A stretch of DNA of 26,698 bases from NCBI GenBank assembly GCA_964481195.1, contig CAYZTB010000041.1, positions 1 to 26,698 on the forward strand. Reading direction: 5' to 3'. This document shows positions 1 through 8,193 of the stretch, in pieces. The notes below the pieces were generated by a model, which was not told the origin of the DNA, ran no database searches, and saw nothing but the letters and a program-made list of their open reading frames with translations. Source of the stretch: Palsa-948 sp964481195 (GTDB lineage: Bacteria > Bacteroidota > Bacteroidia > Palsa-948). A program made the position numbers and the translations under genes. Positions within the stretch are counted from its first letter, which is position 1. Each line of letters opens with the position of its first letter.

Positions 1-273
1 CATTTACAGCGTGTAAAGGAAGCTTACGCAACTCTTTATCCGTTTTTACTTAATGAACTACTTTTAAACCATAAAAAATATCTTTTCTTAAAAAATGGAA
101 AACATTTTTCAGATATTAGATATACATTTAAGTTAGCCTTGAAATATAAAAGTATTCGATTCTTGTTTGTAATCATTCAATACTTAAGCATTCCAAATCG
201 AATATGGAATTTAGTATATTGGAACGGGGGGCTAATTAACTATTTAAAAACTAAGATTAAAAATGCAAAATAA
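1..273 (+). CDS. C-terminal fragment, probable glycosyltransferase
   Basis: An open frame enters from the left edge and reads 90 codons to TAA at 271-273. The visible part is basic and hydrophobic and ends in a Lys-rich tail (KTKIKNAK). It has no diagnostic motif, because a catalytic GT-A domain would lie upstream of the window. It overlaps the next gene by 11 bases, so the two are translationally coupled and belong to the same operon. The guess that it is a family 2 glycosyltransferase rests on context (three GT2 genes follow) and on the general character of this tail, so the product is uncertain although the reading frame is solid. Confidence 0.6.
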   Translation, partial: HLQRVKEAYATLYPFLLNELLLNHKKYLFLKNGKHFSDIRYTFKLALKYKSIRFLFVIIQYLSIPNRIWNLVYWNGGLINYLKTKIKNAK

Positions 274-1288
274 TTTTTACGACTTTTCAATTGTACTGCG
301 AACGCATAACCCTGATAGTAGAATCATAGAAAGGACTTTGCGGGCTATTCAAAAACTTAAAATTGATAAATTTAGTTATGAGGTAATAGTTATAGAAAGC
401 AACTGCGCTAAGCCTTTAAGAGACAATAATAATCTTAGTGCGATATTAGATGGAATTAATAATTTAAAAATAATTGCAGAACTAAAGCCCGGAGCAACTA
501 ATGCAATGATTGCAGGTGTAAAAAATACTAATGCTAAATGGGTAGTAAATGTTGATGATGATAATGAGATAAATCCTGGATATTTAATTAATTTAAATGC
601 AATTATTGCTAAGTATCCAAACGTTGGAATTTGGGGGCCAGGAGAAGTTTGGGTTGACTTTATTGATAAAACAACTGATTGGATTGAAGCTAATTGTCGA
701 TATACCTTTCAGGAAAAAAAAATAAAGAATGTTGAGTTTGCGCTCCAAGAGGAGTGGAATCGTTGTTATCCTGCTGGTACAGGAATGTGCGTTAGACAGG
801 ATATATTTATGAAATACTTGGAGTTGTTTGAAAAAAATAATTTCAGGACAACATCTCGAGTAGGAATAGGGCAAAGCCTCATGACGGGAGAGGATAATCA
901 AGTGATTTTTATATCCGTTTTGATGGGATTTGCCGTAGGTGTTTGCCCCGATTTAAAATTGAATCATTTGATTCCAGCTGCAAAGTCAAATTTTCCTTAT
1001 ATCAAAAGATTAAGGTTTTTTACTAGGTACTCTGTTCCTCTTGCTAACGCTGAGATACTTCCAGATTTACTAAAGAGGTACAGCAGTGAGCAGCTAAGCC
1101 AACTTTCTCTATTTATTCTTTTAACTAAATATTTAGTAAAGGGTATTTTAACAGGGAAATTCAAAGAAGCAATCATTAACTGTATTTTAATAATGGGTAA
1201 TTTTACTGGAATTAACTTAGCGATGAATAAGAGAAATCCCTATTGGTTGCTTTTGTTTTTAAAAACTCTTGGAATTAAAATAAAATGA
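263..1288 (+). CDS. Family 2 glycosyltransferase
   Basis: This 341-residue protein has a GT-A fold N-terminus. It begins with a strand like the usual GT2 start (FSIVLRTHN, residues 8-16), followed by VIVIES around 41-46. A DDD metal/nucleotide-sugar motif sits at 98-100 (VVNVDDDNEINPGYL). The later half is basic and contains hydrophobic stretches, but no clear multi-pass membrane domain. It would transfer a sugar from a nucleotide-sugar donor to a growing glycan at the cytoplasmic face of the inner membrane. The ATG lies inside the end of the preceding gene, and the stop overlaps the next ATG by 4 bases (ATGA at 1285-1288), so translation is coupled on both sides. Donor and acceptor cannot be read from sequence. 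Confidence 0.88.
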   Translation: MQNNFYDFSIVLRTHNPDSRIIERTLRAIQKLKIDKFSYEVIVIESNCAKPLRDNNNLSAILDGINNLKIIAELKPGATNAMIAGVKNTNAKWVVNVDDDNEINPGYLINLNAIIAKYPNVGIWGPGEVWVDFIDKTTDWIEANCRYTFQEKKIKNVEFALQEEWNRCYPAGTGMCVRQDIFMKYLELFEKNNFRTTSRVGIGQSLMTGEDNQVIFISVLMGFAVGVCPDLKLNHLIPAAKSNFPYIKRLRFFTRYSVPLANAEILPDLLKRYSSEQLSQLSLFILLTKYLVKGILTGKFKEAIINCILIMGNFTGINLAMNKRNPYWLLLFLKTLGIKIK

Positions 1289-2193
1289 ACACAGCACCTT
1301 TTTTCTCTATTGTGCTGCCTACTTATAACAGAGCTGCATTTATCGCTAAGGCTATTTCTAGTGTTTTAGATCAGTCATTTGATGATTTTGAATTAATAAT
1401 TATAGATGATGGCTCGACAGATAATACGAAACATGTGGTTGACTCATTTGCCGATACTCGGATTAGGTATATCTATCAAGAGAATCAAGAACGGTCTGTA
1501 GCAAGAAACAATGGAATTAAACAAGCCAAGGGTAATTATATTTGTTTTTTAGACAGCGATGATTATTATTTGAATAATCATTTGATGATTTTATATGAAA
1601 ATATTAAGCAGCATAATTTTCCAATTGCATTATTTCATACGTATCAGACTTACGTAAAAAATGAACAAGAGCAAGATTATACTATTGTCGATAATTATTT
1701 TAATGATAAATTTTCTGAATCAGATTGCCGATTAATTAATAATGTTTGGTTATTTTCTCCAGCCGTTCAAACAGTGGCCGTTCATAAGGATGTTTTTGTA
1801 ACTATCAAATTTGATTCATTTCCAATACCTTTTGAATGTTATGATTTTTTGGGTAGAGTAGCTTTTCAATTTAATGTTTTTAAAATAAATGAGCGCACTG
1901 TAATTATGCAGATGCATGATGGAAACAGCACAGCCTATGATTTTAAGTTTTTAGAAAGATCTGAAATTGCTTTTAATTATATATTGTCTAACCCTATTTA
2001 TGCAAATATTAAAAATCATTTTTCAGTAAGAGCTAAGATGTATAGCATCTATATTGGACTAGCTGACTATTATTCTCGTAATAACAATAAGCTTTTGTCA
2101 ATTAAAAATATATTAAAAGGGTTTGGTTATTCAATAAAAATAAAAAACTGGAGAATGGTTTTTGGGATAATAAGAAATGTAATTTTAAGGTAA
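1285..2193 (+). CDS. Family 2 glycosyltransferase
   Basis: A textbook GT2 N-terminus: FFSIVLPTYNRAAFI at 6-20, LIIIDDGSTDNT at 37-48 (nucleotide-binding Asp pair) and FLDSDD at 88-93 (the DXD-type metal-binding motif). At 302 residues it has the usual size for a single GT-A domain plus a C-terminal helical region, with no transmembrane anchor. Its start overlaps the preceding stop by 4 bases. It probably adds one sugar to the same glycan as its neighbours; the linkage is unknown. Confidence 0.92.
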   Translation: MNTAPFFSIVLPTYNRAAFIAKAISSVLDQSFDDFELIIIDDGSTDNTKHVVDSFADTRIRYIYQENQERSVARNNGIKQAKGNYICFLDSDDYYLNNHLMILYENIKQHNFPIALFHTYQTYVKNEQEQDYTIVDNYFNDKFSESDCRLINNVWLFSPAVQTVAVHKDVFVTIKFDSFPIPFECYDFLGRVAFQFNVFKINERTVIMQMHDGNSTAYDFKFLERSEIAFNYILSNPIYANIKNHFSVRAKMYSIYIGLADYYSRNNNKLLSIKNILKGFGYSIKIKNWRMVFGIIRNVILR

Positions 2194-2216
2194 CTAGTAT
2201 TTACATATAACTATAG

Positions 2217-3131
2217 ATGAATTTATTTTTTAAATTGAAAAGAAAGGTATTGCAAAGTGTATTATTTTCTTATCCGCTTAAGTATTGGCAGAAGTATGGT
2301 ATTAACGTTACTCGAAATCATTATTACTCTAACATACCGGATCTTAATAAATTACCTGAAGAGGTATTCTCTAAGAAAAGTGAATTGATTGGAATTAATT
2401 TAAATATTGATAAACAAAAAGAATTATTACATGATTTTTCAAACCGATTTAGATTAGAGTACGATGCTTGGCCAGCTGTTGCTGTAAATTATTATGATTT
2501 TCAACTCGCTCAGTCTTCTTTTACGTGTATTGATGCAGTCGTGCTACATTGCATGATTCGACACTTCAAACCATCAAAAGTTGTAGAAGTAGGTTCGGGG
2601 TATAGCACGATGATAACTGCGAAAGCGTTATTATTGAATAAATCAGAAATGGGAAGGAATTTTGATTTTACAGCTGTCGAGCCCTATCCCAACGAAAGTA
2701 TCCGTAAAGGGATTCCCGGTCTTAACAAAGTCCTTGTTAAAGCAGTGCAGGAAGTAGATTTAAGTTTATTTACTTCATTAAAAGAAAATGATGTTTTGTT
2801 TTTAGATTCAACCCATACTGTTAAAATTAATGGAGATGTGAATTTTGAAATTCTTGAAATATTACCTAGGTTGAACAAGGGGGTCATCGTTCATATTCAT
2901 GACATATTTTTACCCTATGAATATCCTGAAAAGTTTATAAAAGAAGGTGAACGGATGTGGCTAGAACAATATCTTTTGCAAGCATTTTTATGCAATAATA
3001 GTAATTATGAAATTGTATGGACTTCTCACTATATGCATAGAGAACATCACTCTTTTCTTATTCAAAACATGAAAAATTTTGAAGCCGGCAACCCATTTAA
3101 AAGCAGTATTTGGCTGAAAAAAATTGCGTGA
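2217..3131 (+). CDS. Class I SAM-dependent methyltransferase
   Basis: This 304-residue protein has a Rossmann-type SAM site: motif I VVEVGSGYST at 122-131, the acidic end of strand 2 in TAVEPYP around 152-158, LFLDSTH at 194-200 and VHIHDIF at 225-231. The pattern fits the Methyltransf_24-like group often found inside polysaccharide clusters. About 100 residues precede motif I and match nothing I recognise. Its place between glycosyltransferase genes suggests methylation of a sugar or of a glycan terminus, which is inference. The TGA stop shares one base with the next ATG (TGATG at 3129-3133), so the following gene is probably translated by termination-reinitiation. Confidence 0.8.
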   Translation: MNLFFKLKRKVLQSVLFSYPLKYWQKYGINVTRNHYYSNIPDLNKLPEEVFSKKSELIGINLNIDKQKELLHDFSNRFRLEYDAWPAVAVNYYDFQLAQSSFTCIDAVVLHCMIRHFKPSKVVEVGSGYSTMITAKALLLNKSEMGRNFDFTAVEPYPNESIRKGIPGLNKVLVKAVQEVDLSLFTSLKENDVLFLDSTHTVKINGDVNFEILEILPRLNKGVIVHIHDIFLPYEYPEKFIKEGERMWLEQYLLQAFLCNNSNYEIVWTSHYMHREHHSFLIQNMKNFEAGNPFKSSIWLKKIA

Positions 3132-4276
3132 TGCATATACTAATTATCCCTTCTTGGTACAAAACAAGTATCGCTCCTGTTGTAGGGACTTTTTTTGAAG
3201 ATCAAGCCCGAAGCTTAGTAAAGAAAGGGCATCAAGTAGGTATTCTTTTTCCTGAATTTTATTCTTTTAGTAGCAAGAAGTCGTCAGAAAACACGATGGT
3301 GATTGATGATAACCTGCCTACTTATTACAGTAGCTATAAAGCTTTAATTCCCCAAAGTTATAAACTTAACTATTATTTATTTGGCCAAAAAATTTATAAA
3401 ACCTATTTGGAATATGTAAAGAGTTATGGTGTGCCAAATATAATTCATGCACATGCTGTTTTTTATGGTGGCATTGCAGCCATGTACATTAGCAAAAAAG
3501 CTAATATACCCTTTGTAATTACTGAACACTTCACGCCATTAATTACTGGTTCTATTAATAAAAAGGCAGATATTAATGTTGTTAAAAAAGTTTTCAAGAC
3601 CTCTGAAAGAAATTTGATTGTCAGTACGGGGTTTAAGGAATTGCTAACTAAAAATCTATCAATAAGTGAAGAGTTGTTCGAAGTGCTGCCTAATATGGTA
3701 AGCGACTTATTTTTTAATCAAACAGGTGTTAAGCAAGTTGATAAGTCAGCTCCTGTTTTTTTTACCATGTCTTTTTTGTCAGAACGAAAAAATCACAAAT
3801 TAATGCTTGACTCTTTTGCTTTGTTTTTAAAGGAAGTGCCAGGTGCAATATTTAGAATAGGAGGGGATGGACCTATCATGGAAATTCTAAAGAGTTATTC
3901 TGTAAAAATTGGAGTAGATAAGCAGGTGTCTTTTTTAGGCGAGCTGTCGAGAGAACGCGTAGCGCAAGAAATGAATGCTTGTGATATTTTTCTATTGGCT
4001 AGCACTTTTGAAACATTTGGAGTGGTGCTGATAGAAGCGTTAGCTTGTGGTAAACCTATTGTAACAACGGATAGCATAGGTCCAAGAGATATAGTAAATA
4101 AAAATAACGGGATCCTCGTTCCCTCTTTTGCTGTTGCAGATTACTTTCAAAGTATGATGAAAGTCTTTAATAACCAGAATCAATACGATTCAAATAAAAT
4201 AAAAGAGGATTGTCGATTTAGATTTTCTGAAGAGGTAATTGTACGGCAACTAGAAAAATTTTATTTGAACGACTAA
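3131..4276 (+). CDS. Family 4 glycosyltransferase (GT-B fold)
   Basis: I start this gene at ATG 3131, giving 381 residues. The frame could be extended upstream to a TTG at 3110, but that overlaps the methyltransferase end, and the protein begins naturally with MHILIIPSWY. The N-terminal half carries VVGTFFEDQARSL, IIHAHA and ITEH, typical of GT-B acceptor domains. The C-terminal half carries FRIGGDGP and the EX7E signature in STFETFGVVLIEALACG, which contacts the nucleotide-sugar phosphates. This is a retaining GT4 enzyme of the Glyco_trans_1 type. The specific sugar is unknown. It sits in the middle of the glycan operon. Confidence 0.9.
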   Translation: MHILIIPSWYKTSIAPVVGTFFEDQARSLVKKGHQVGILFPEFYSFSSKKSSENTMVIDDNLPTYYSSYKALIPQSYKLNYYLFGQKIYKTYLEYVKSYGVPNIIHAHAVFYGGIAAMYISKKANIPFVITEHFTPLITGSINKKADINVVKKVFKTSERNLIVSTGFKELLTKNLSISEELFEVLPNMVSDLFFNQTGVKQVDKSAPVFFTMSFLSERKNHKLMLDSFALFLKEVPGAIFRIGGDGPIMEILKSYSVKIGVDKQVSFLGELSRERVAQEMNACDIFLLASTFETFGVVLIEALACGKPIVTTDSIGPRDIVNKNNGILVPSFAVADYFQSMMKVFNNQNQYDSNKIKEDCRFRFSEEVIVRQLEKFYLND

Positions 4277-4303
4277 ATTATTTTTTTTATATAATATTAT
4301 ATA

Positions 4304-5278
4304 GTGAATCAATTAGTTTCAATCATAATGCCTAGTTACAATAAAGGTTTGTTTATTGTAGATTCCTTAGCTTCGGTACTTAATCAGACGTACCCTAATT
4401 GGGAATTAATAATAATTGACGATACTTCTACCGATAATTCACGAGTAATTTTAGAAGATTGGAAATTAAAGGATGCTAGAATATTTGTTCATTATAATGC
4501 ACATAACATAGGAGCAAGCGGATGCCGAAATCAAGGGATAAGTTTTTCAAAAGGTGAGTATGTGATTTTCCTAGATGCAGATGACATTTTATTGCCTAAT
4601 TGCCTCGATAATCGAGTACAGAAAACCATTGAAAACGTAGATTTTAATATGTGGATTTTTTCTATGGGAGTGTTTACAGAAAAGATAGGTGATGATTTAA
4701 GGAAATGGAATCCTAAATCTAAATCTTCTTTGAGTGATTTTTTACAGCATAAACTACCCTGGAGCATTCTTCAAGTAATTTGGCGCAAATCTTTTTTGTT
4801 AATAACGGGAGGGTTTGATGAACGATTTGAGCGCCTTCAAGATGTAGAATTACACACCAAGGCATTACTACATCCTGAAGTGAAAATATCTTTACACGCA
4901 GAACTGCTTGATTGTTATTATCGTATAGATGAAAAAAGATTGAATTTTAATCCTGTTGATTTTCTTCAACGATGGGTGAAGTCTGCTGTATTGTATTATA
5001 GCATTTATGTTTCTAAAGCAGAAGTAATAAATAGTAAAAAATACTTGATAGGCACCATTTACCATAGCTATATACAGTTGCTTTTAAATTATAAAAATGG
5101 AAGAATTGCTACTGCTGCATTTTCGGAATTAGAAAAAATATTACTAAATAGTGATGTTAGAATAAGTTTTAAGCGGAGAGTTTTATTTAAAATATTAAAA
5201 TCAAATAATACAAGTATTGTTAAAATTCCAGGATTAAACAGAATTGTTTTGTTTTTATTAATTCATATTTTTTCATAA
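4304..5278 (+). CDS. Family 2 glycosyltransferase
   Basis: A GTG at 4304 is the natural start because it gives the standard GT2 opening MNQLVSIIMPSYNKGLFI. ELIIIDDTSTDNS lies at 34-46 and FLDADD at 89-94, so both nucleotide and metal sites are intact. The 324-residue length is ordinary for a single-domain GT2 enzyme, and the C-terminus is hydrophobic (IPGLNRIVLFLLIHIF). The 27 bases before it are almost pure A+T with no obvious promoter box, so it is probably read with the upstream genes. Its TAA shares its last base with the ATG of the acyltransferase gene. Confidence 0.9.
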   Translation: MNQLVSIIMPSYNKGLFIVDSLASVLNQTYPNWELIIIDDTSTDNSRVILEDWKLKDARIFVHYNAHNIGASGCRNQGISFSKGEYVIFLDADDILLPNCLDNRVQKTIENVDFNMWIFSMGVFTEKIGDDLRKWNPKSKSSLSDFLQHKLPWSILQVIWRKSFLLITGGFDERFERLQDVELHTKALLHPEVKISLHAELLDCYYRIDEKRLNFNPVDFLQRWVKSAVLYYSIYVSKAEVINSKKYLIGTIYHSYIQLLLNYKNGRIATAAFSELEKILLNSDVRISFKRRVLFKILKSNNTSIVKIPGLNRIVLFLLIHIFS

Positions 5279-6318
5279 TGAATCGCAACTTAGGATTAGA
5301 CCTTATCAGGGCGGTTGCAATTTCATTGGTGCTTTTTGCGCATTCTATACAATCTGTCATTTTCGGAATTTCTATTGGTGTTTTAGGAGTAGAAATATTT
5401 TTTGTCCTTAGTGGTTATTTAATTGGCCAGATTCTAATTAGGGATTTTTCAAATAATGCAAGTATATCTACTCTTGCTAATTTTTGGTTGAGAAGGTGGT
5501 TTAGAACGTTGCCTTTGTATTACGCTATAATTCTGTTTAAATTTATTTTTATTGATCATTCATTAGGCTATAAAATATTTGCATTTGTTTTTTTTCTTCA
5601 AAATAATTTTGTTGGCATTGATTTTATGCCGGTAACGTGGAGCTTAGTGATTGAGGAATGGTTTTATTTATTAATCCCCATTCTTATTGCAGTTGTATTT
5701 AGAAATGGCATTTTTATTTCTCCAAAAAGATTTATCTATTTTTTAATTGGTTTAATTCTAATTATTACTACGGCAAGATTACTTTGGGTAATTCAAACAA
5801 ATCGACCTTGGGCAGCCATTGTAGGTAATTTTCCTTTCCGATTAGACTCGCTTTTAATTGGCGTTGTTTTGGCCGCAATAAAAATGTTTTATAAAAACGT
5901 ACATCAAAAGCTAGAGAGTGTATTGGTATTTGTCATTGGATTGATAATTTTTATATTAACTATATTGTTAGGTGGGTATTTAAGTGTAGAAATGAAGATG
6001 GATGCTTTTGTGTTAAGTAGAGTGCTGTGGATATCCTTCTTGAGTATGTCCATTGCATTGCTTTTTCCTTACCTAGAGAAGCAGTTTAAGATTACGTCTC
6101 CTTTATTTCTTCCTTTTAGCAATGCAATTAAGTTTATCAGCTTAATTAGTTATAGCCTATATTTAGTGCACTCTTTTACTTTTATTAAGCCGTTTGGCAA
6201 TATTTATTTGGATGTATTCGTTTCGTATACTTTAACTTTAATAGTTAGTGCTATTACGTATCGTTTTTTAGAATTGCCAATTATGAAACTGCGAGATAAA
6301 ATGAAATTTAATAATTAA
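5278..6318 (+). CDS. OafA/YrhL-type membrane acyltransferase
   Basis: A 346-residue multi-pass protein with the Acyl_transf_3 hallmarks. LGLDLIRAVAISLVLFAHS (5-23) holds the conserved His at 22. GVEIFFVLSGYLIG lies at 37-50. The Arg-rich FWLRRWFRTLPLYY lies around 69-82, and TWSLVIEEWFYL spans 120-131. About ten hydrophobic segments can be counted. Enzymes of this family move acetyl or other acyl groups onto sugars of O-antigens and exopolysaccharides at the inner membrane. It is the last gene of the packed cluster; 28 bases separate it from the MaoC-like gene. Confidence 0.92.
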   Translation: MNRNLGLDLIRAVAISLVLFAHSIQSVIFGISIGVLGVEIFFVLSGYLIGQILIRDFSNNASISTLANFWLRRWFRTLPLYYAIILFKFIFIDHSLGYKIFAFVFFLQNNFVGIDFMPVTWSLVIEEWFYLLIPILIAVVFRNGIFISPKRFIYFLIGLILIITTARLLWVIQTNRPWAAIVGNFPFRLDSLLIGVVLAAIKMFYKNVHQKLESVLVFVIGLIIFILTILLGGYLSVEMKMDAFVLSRVLWISFLSMSIALLFPYLEKQFKITSPLFLPFSNAIKFISLISYSLYLVHSFTFIKPFGNIYLDVFVSYTLTLIVSAITYRFLELPIMKLRDKMKFNN

Positions 6319-6346
6319 ATCGTTTTTACCAGAGCAGAAAAAAATT

Positions 6347-6772
6347 ATGAATTTAGAAATTGTTGAAGGAGCCGAATATGATTTTGGAGATATCATTCTT
6401 TCTGAAACTGATATTATTGAATTCGCTAAAGTATTTGACCCGCTTGATTTTCATATTGACAAAGAAAAAGCAGCTAAAACAATTTTTAAGGGATTGATTG
6501 CCAGCGGTCCGCATTTGTTTAATCTTATTTATCGAAAAGAGTGGATACCTCGTTTTGGGAAAACTGTAATATGTGGCTTGAGTGTATCTAATTGGAAGTT
6601 TTTAAAGCCTGTTTATGCAAACCAGAAAATTACTGCTACACTCTTAGTTAAATCTATTGTTCCTGATGTTAAAATGCGTGGAAATATTATTACTTGGCAT
6701 TTTGAATTTTTAAATGATAAAAGCGAAAAAATGCAGGAATTAGATATGGTAGTACTGCATAGAGATAGTTAA
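6347..6772 (+). CDS. MaoC-like hot-dog domain protein
   Basis: The 141 residues form a single hot-dog domain of the MaoC / (R)-specific enoyl-CoA hydratase type. FDPLDFHIDKEKA (31-43) contains the Asp-x4-His catalytic spacing, followed by FKGLIASGPHLF, where the family usually has a small-residue turn before the long helix. WKFLKPVYANQKITATL is the typical later strand pair. Such proteins hydrate enoyl-CoA thioesters; several are of unknown physiological role. It follows the polysaccharide operon after only 28 bases and may be cotranscribed, but a function in glycan synthesis is not indicated. Its last codons and stop lie inside the direct repeat described separately. Confidence 0.82.
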   Translation: MNLEIVEGAEYDFGDIILSETDIIEFAKVFDPLDFHIDKEKAAKTIFKGLIASGPHLFNLIYRKEWIPRFGKTVICGLSVSNWKFLKPVYANQKITATLLVKSIVPDVKMRGNIITWHFEFLNDKSEKMQELDMVVLHRDS

Positions 6773-6857
6773 TAGGGATAAGGAATTAGGCAATAGGCAT
6801 AAGGAGCAATAATTGCAAAATAGAGAATAGTTAATAGGAATAAGGCATAAGGAGCAA
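6765..6857. repeat. AT-rich direct repeat, two copies
   Basis: Copy 1 (6765-6809) and copy 2 (6827-6857) begin with the same 13 bases (atagttaatagg) and both end in cataaggagcaa. Copy 2 looks like copy 1 with an internal block deleted. Within copy 1, short units of 6-7 bases ending in agg (ataagg, aattagg, caatagg, cataagg) recur. The repeat fills most of the gap between the MaoC-like and thioredoxin genes and includes the MaoC stop codon. It has no coding potential. Confidence 0.75.
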
Positions 6858-6902
6858 CAAATTAGAAATTACGCATTAAGAAAATTAAAAACTATTTTTC
6901 AT

Positions 6903-6910
6903 TAACTTTG
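6903..6910 (+). promoter_or_regulatory. Bacteroidota -7 box, TAACTTTG
   Basis: Exact match to TAnnTTTG, ending 3 bases before the first ATG (6914) and 6 before the second (6917) of the thioredoxin-like gene. Transcription would begin at about the start codon. No convincing -33 TTTG was seen at the expected distance. Confidence 0.6.
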
Positions 6911-6913
6911 CGA

Positions 6914-7531
6914 ATGATGAAGCCAATAAAAATTATAATAGGTCTTTTTGTTTTGGGCGCAGTTTTTTGTGGGTTTATATATTTGAATTCCAATAAACCT
7001 GTTGAATTAAACTATGTAATTGAAGAAAAAATTAACTGGCTTACCTTTCAGGAAGCGGTAGCATTAAGTGCTAAAGAAAATAAAAAGAAAAAGGTTTTTA
7101 TTGATGTGTATACGGAATGGTGCGGATGGTGTAAGGTGATGGATAAAAATACTTTTTCAAATCCGATTATAATTAAATACATGAATGAGAAGTATTATGC
7201 AGTGAAATTAGATGCTGAAATGCAGGATACTATTTTGTTTAATAATTATCCATTTGTTAATCCCAACCCTAAAGTTAAAAGGTCCACGCATCAGTTAGCT
7301 TCTTCTTTATTAAACAATCAACTATCTTACCCTACCACCGTATTTTTAGATGAGAACTTTAGCATGTTAACGCAGGTTCCTGGGTATAAGAAGCCAGAAG
7401 AAATGGAACCTATCCTTAAGTTTTTTGGAGAAAATATTCATCTTACACAAAAATGGGACGATTATATTCAAGCATTTAAAGGAGAAGTGGTGCCAGCCCC
7501 TGCTGTAATTGCTCCTGCAGTGCCTCATTAA
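6914..7531 (+). CDS. Membrane-anchored thioredoxin-like protein
   Basis: The start is ATG 6914 (or the adjacent ATG 6917); a TTG at 6908 lies inside the promoter box and is unlikely. Residues 5-25 form a hydrophobic N-terminal anchor without a lipobox. A thioredoxin fold follows, with VFIDVYTEWCGWCKVMD at 61-77, so the redox pair is C70-G-W-C73. The cis-proline is in SYPTTVFLDE (P140). The sequence resembles the Thioredoxin_7 / DUF255-like group of periplasmic disulfide reductases. The C-terminus is a short Pro/Ala-rich tail. The next gene starts 5 bases after the stop, so they share an mRNA. The substrate is unknown; a periplasmic reductase role is inferred from the anchor and active site. 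Confidence 0.82.
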   Translation: MMKPIKIIIGLFVLGAVFCGFIYLNSNKPVELNYVIEEKINWLTFQEAVALSAKENKKKKVFIDVYTEWCGWCKVMDKNTFSNPIIIKYMNEKYYAVKLDAEMQDTILFNNYPFVNPNPKVKRSTHQLASSLLNNQLSYPTTVFLDENFSMLTQVPGYKKPEEMEPILKFFGENIHLTQKWDDYIQAFKGEVVPAPAVIAPAVPH

Positions 7532-7536
7532 GCAAC

Positions 7537-7902
7537 ATGGGAAGCATTAATTTAAAAGATAAAGTTTTAGAAGTTCTTAAATTTAGCGGGCACACTTTTG
7601 CTCAACTTTCAGAACATTTAGATATCCCTGAAATAGAGCTTGATCAGCAGTTTGCAACAAATTCTTTAGAAGTGCGTACGTTGGAGTTAATGTCCAAGGT
7701 ATTGAGAATACCGCTCTATAGTTTGTTTAGAGATTCAGAACATGTTTTTTCTGCTACAGAAGAACCATATTACAATGTTGACATTTGGGGTAAAGACGGT
7801 GTTAGACTTCGAACAACCTTGAAAAAAGATTCGGATGGTAATATTTCAGATAAGGAATTGGAAAAATTAAAGAAGGAATTAAAAGGAAATCAGAAAAAGT
7901 AA
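7537..7902 (+). CDS. Small HTH-like protein of unknown function
   Basis: 121 residues. Residues 18-64 (GHTFAQLSEHLDIPEIELD, then SLEVRTLELMSKVLRIPL) have the spacing of a Cro/CI-type helix-turn-helix: a helix with the LSEHL core, a turn, a second helix and the usual final IPLYSLF. The remaining 55 residues are charged, with a possible beta pair (YYNVDIWGKDGVRLRTTL) and a Lys-rich end. DNA binding is plausible but not proven, since the recognition helix is unusually acidic. It sits between a thioredoxin gene and a metal-binding lipoprotein gene on one transcript. Confidence 0.65.
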   Translation: MGSINLKDKVLEVLKFSGHTFAQLSEHLDIPEIELDQQFATNSLEVRTLELMSKVLRIPLYSLFRDSEHVFSATEEPYYNVDIWGKDGVRLRTTLKKDSDGNISDKELEKLKKELKGNQKK

Positions 7903-7923
7903 TATTAATTAAAATTTATAAAA

Positions 7924-8175
7924 ATGAAAAAACTACTATTATTATCTGCAATCATTTGCTCTTTGTTTTTGTTTTCCTGTGGTAATGCTTCGGAAAAAAA
8001 GACAGATGATGGAGCCATTCCTGCAGATACTTCCAATGGCGTTTCTGTTATGAATGAAGGTAAATCATCTTCAGATGTAGGGTATATCTGTCCCTGTGGT
8101 GGTTGTCCAGAAATTAGAGAGACTGCTCCCGGCAAGTGCTCAAAGTGTGAGATGGATTTGGTTGAAGAAAAATAG
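7924..8175 (+). CDS. Lipoprotein with heavy-metal-binding-like Cys domain
   Basis: 83 residues. A lipoprotein signal ends at LFSC (C19), so the mature protein is lipid-anchored. A spacer of about 35 residues follows. The C-terminal YICPCGGCPEIRETAPGK and KCSKCEMDLV (55-80) match the small heavy-metal-binding domain of copper/heavy-metal efflux proteins, usually seen as CPMHPE...PGKCPKCGMDL. Here the Met-His of CPMHP is replaced by CGGC, giving Cys at 56, 58, 61, 72 and 75. Metal binding is inferred. It is the last gene before a strong terminator and is probably cotranscribed with the thioredoxin and HTH-like genes. Confidence 0.78.
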   Translation: MKKLLLLSAIICSLFLFSCGNASEKKTDDGAIPADTSNGVSVMNEGKSSSDVGYICPCGGCPEIRETAPGKCSKCEMDLVEEK

Positions 8176-8193
8176 ATCTTGTTCTTAATAAAA

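Noticed and set aside
593..901. Minus-strand open frame inside the first GT2 gene
   Set aside because: It is a shadow of a gene with clear GT2 motifs, in an A+T-rich reading frame with no own start context.
3110..3130. TTG start for the GT4 gene
   Set aside because: It overlaps the methyltransferase coding end; ATG 3131 forms a TGATG junction and gives the expected N-terminus.
6765..6857. Possible CRISPR-like array
   Set aside because: Only two unequal copies, with a short A+T-rich spacer and no cas gene nearby.
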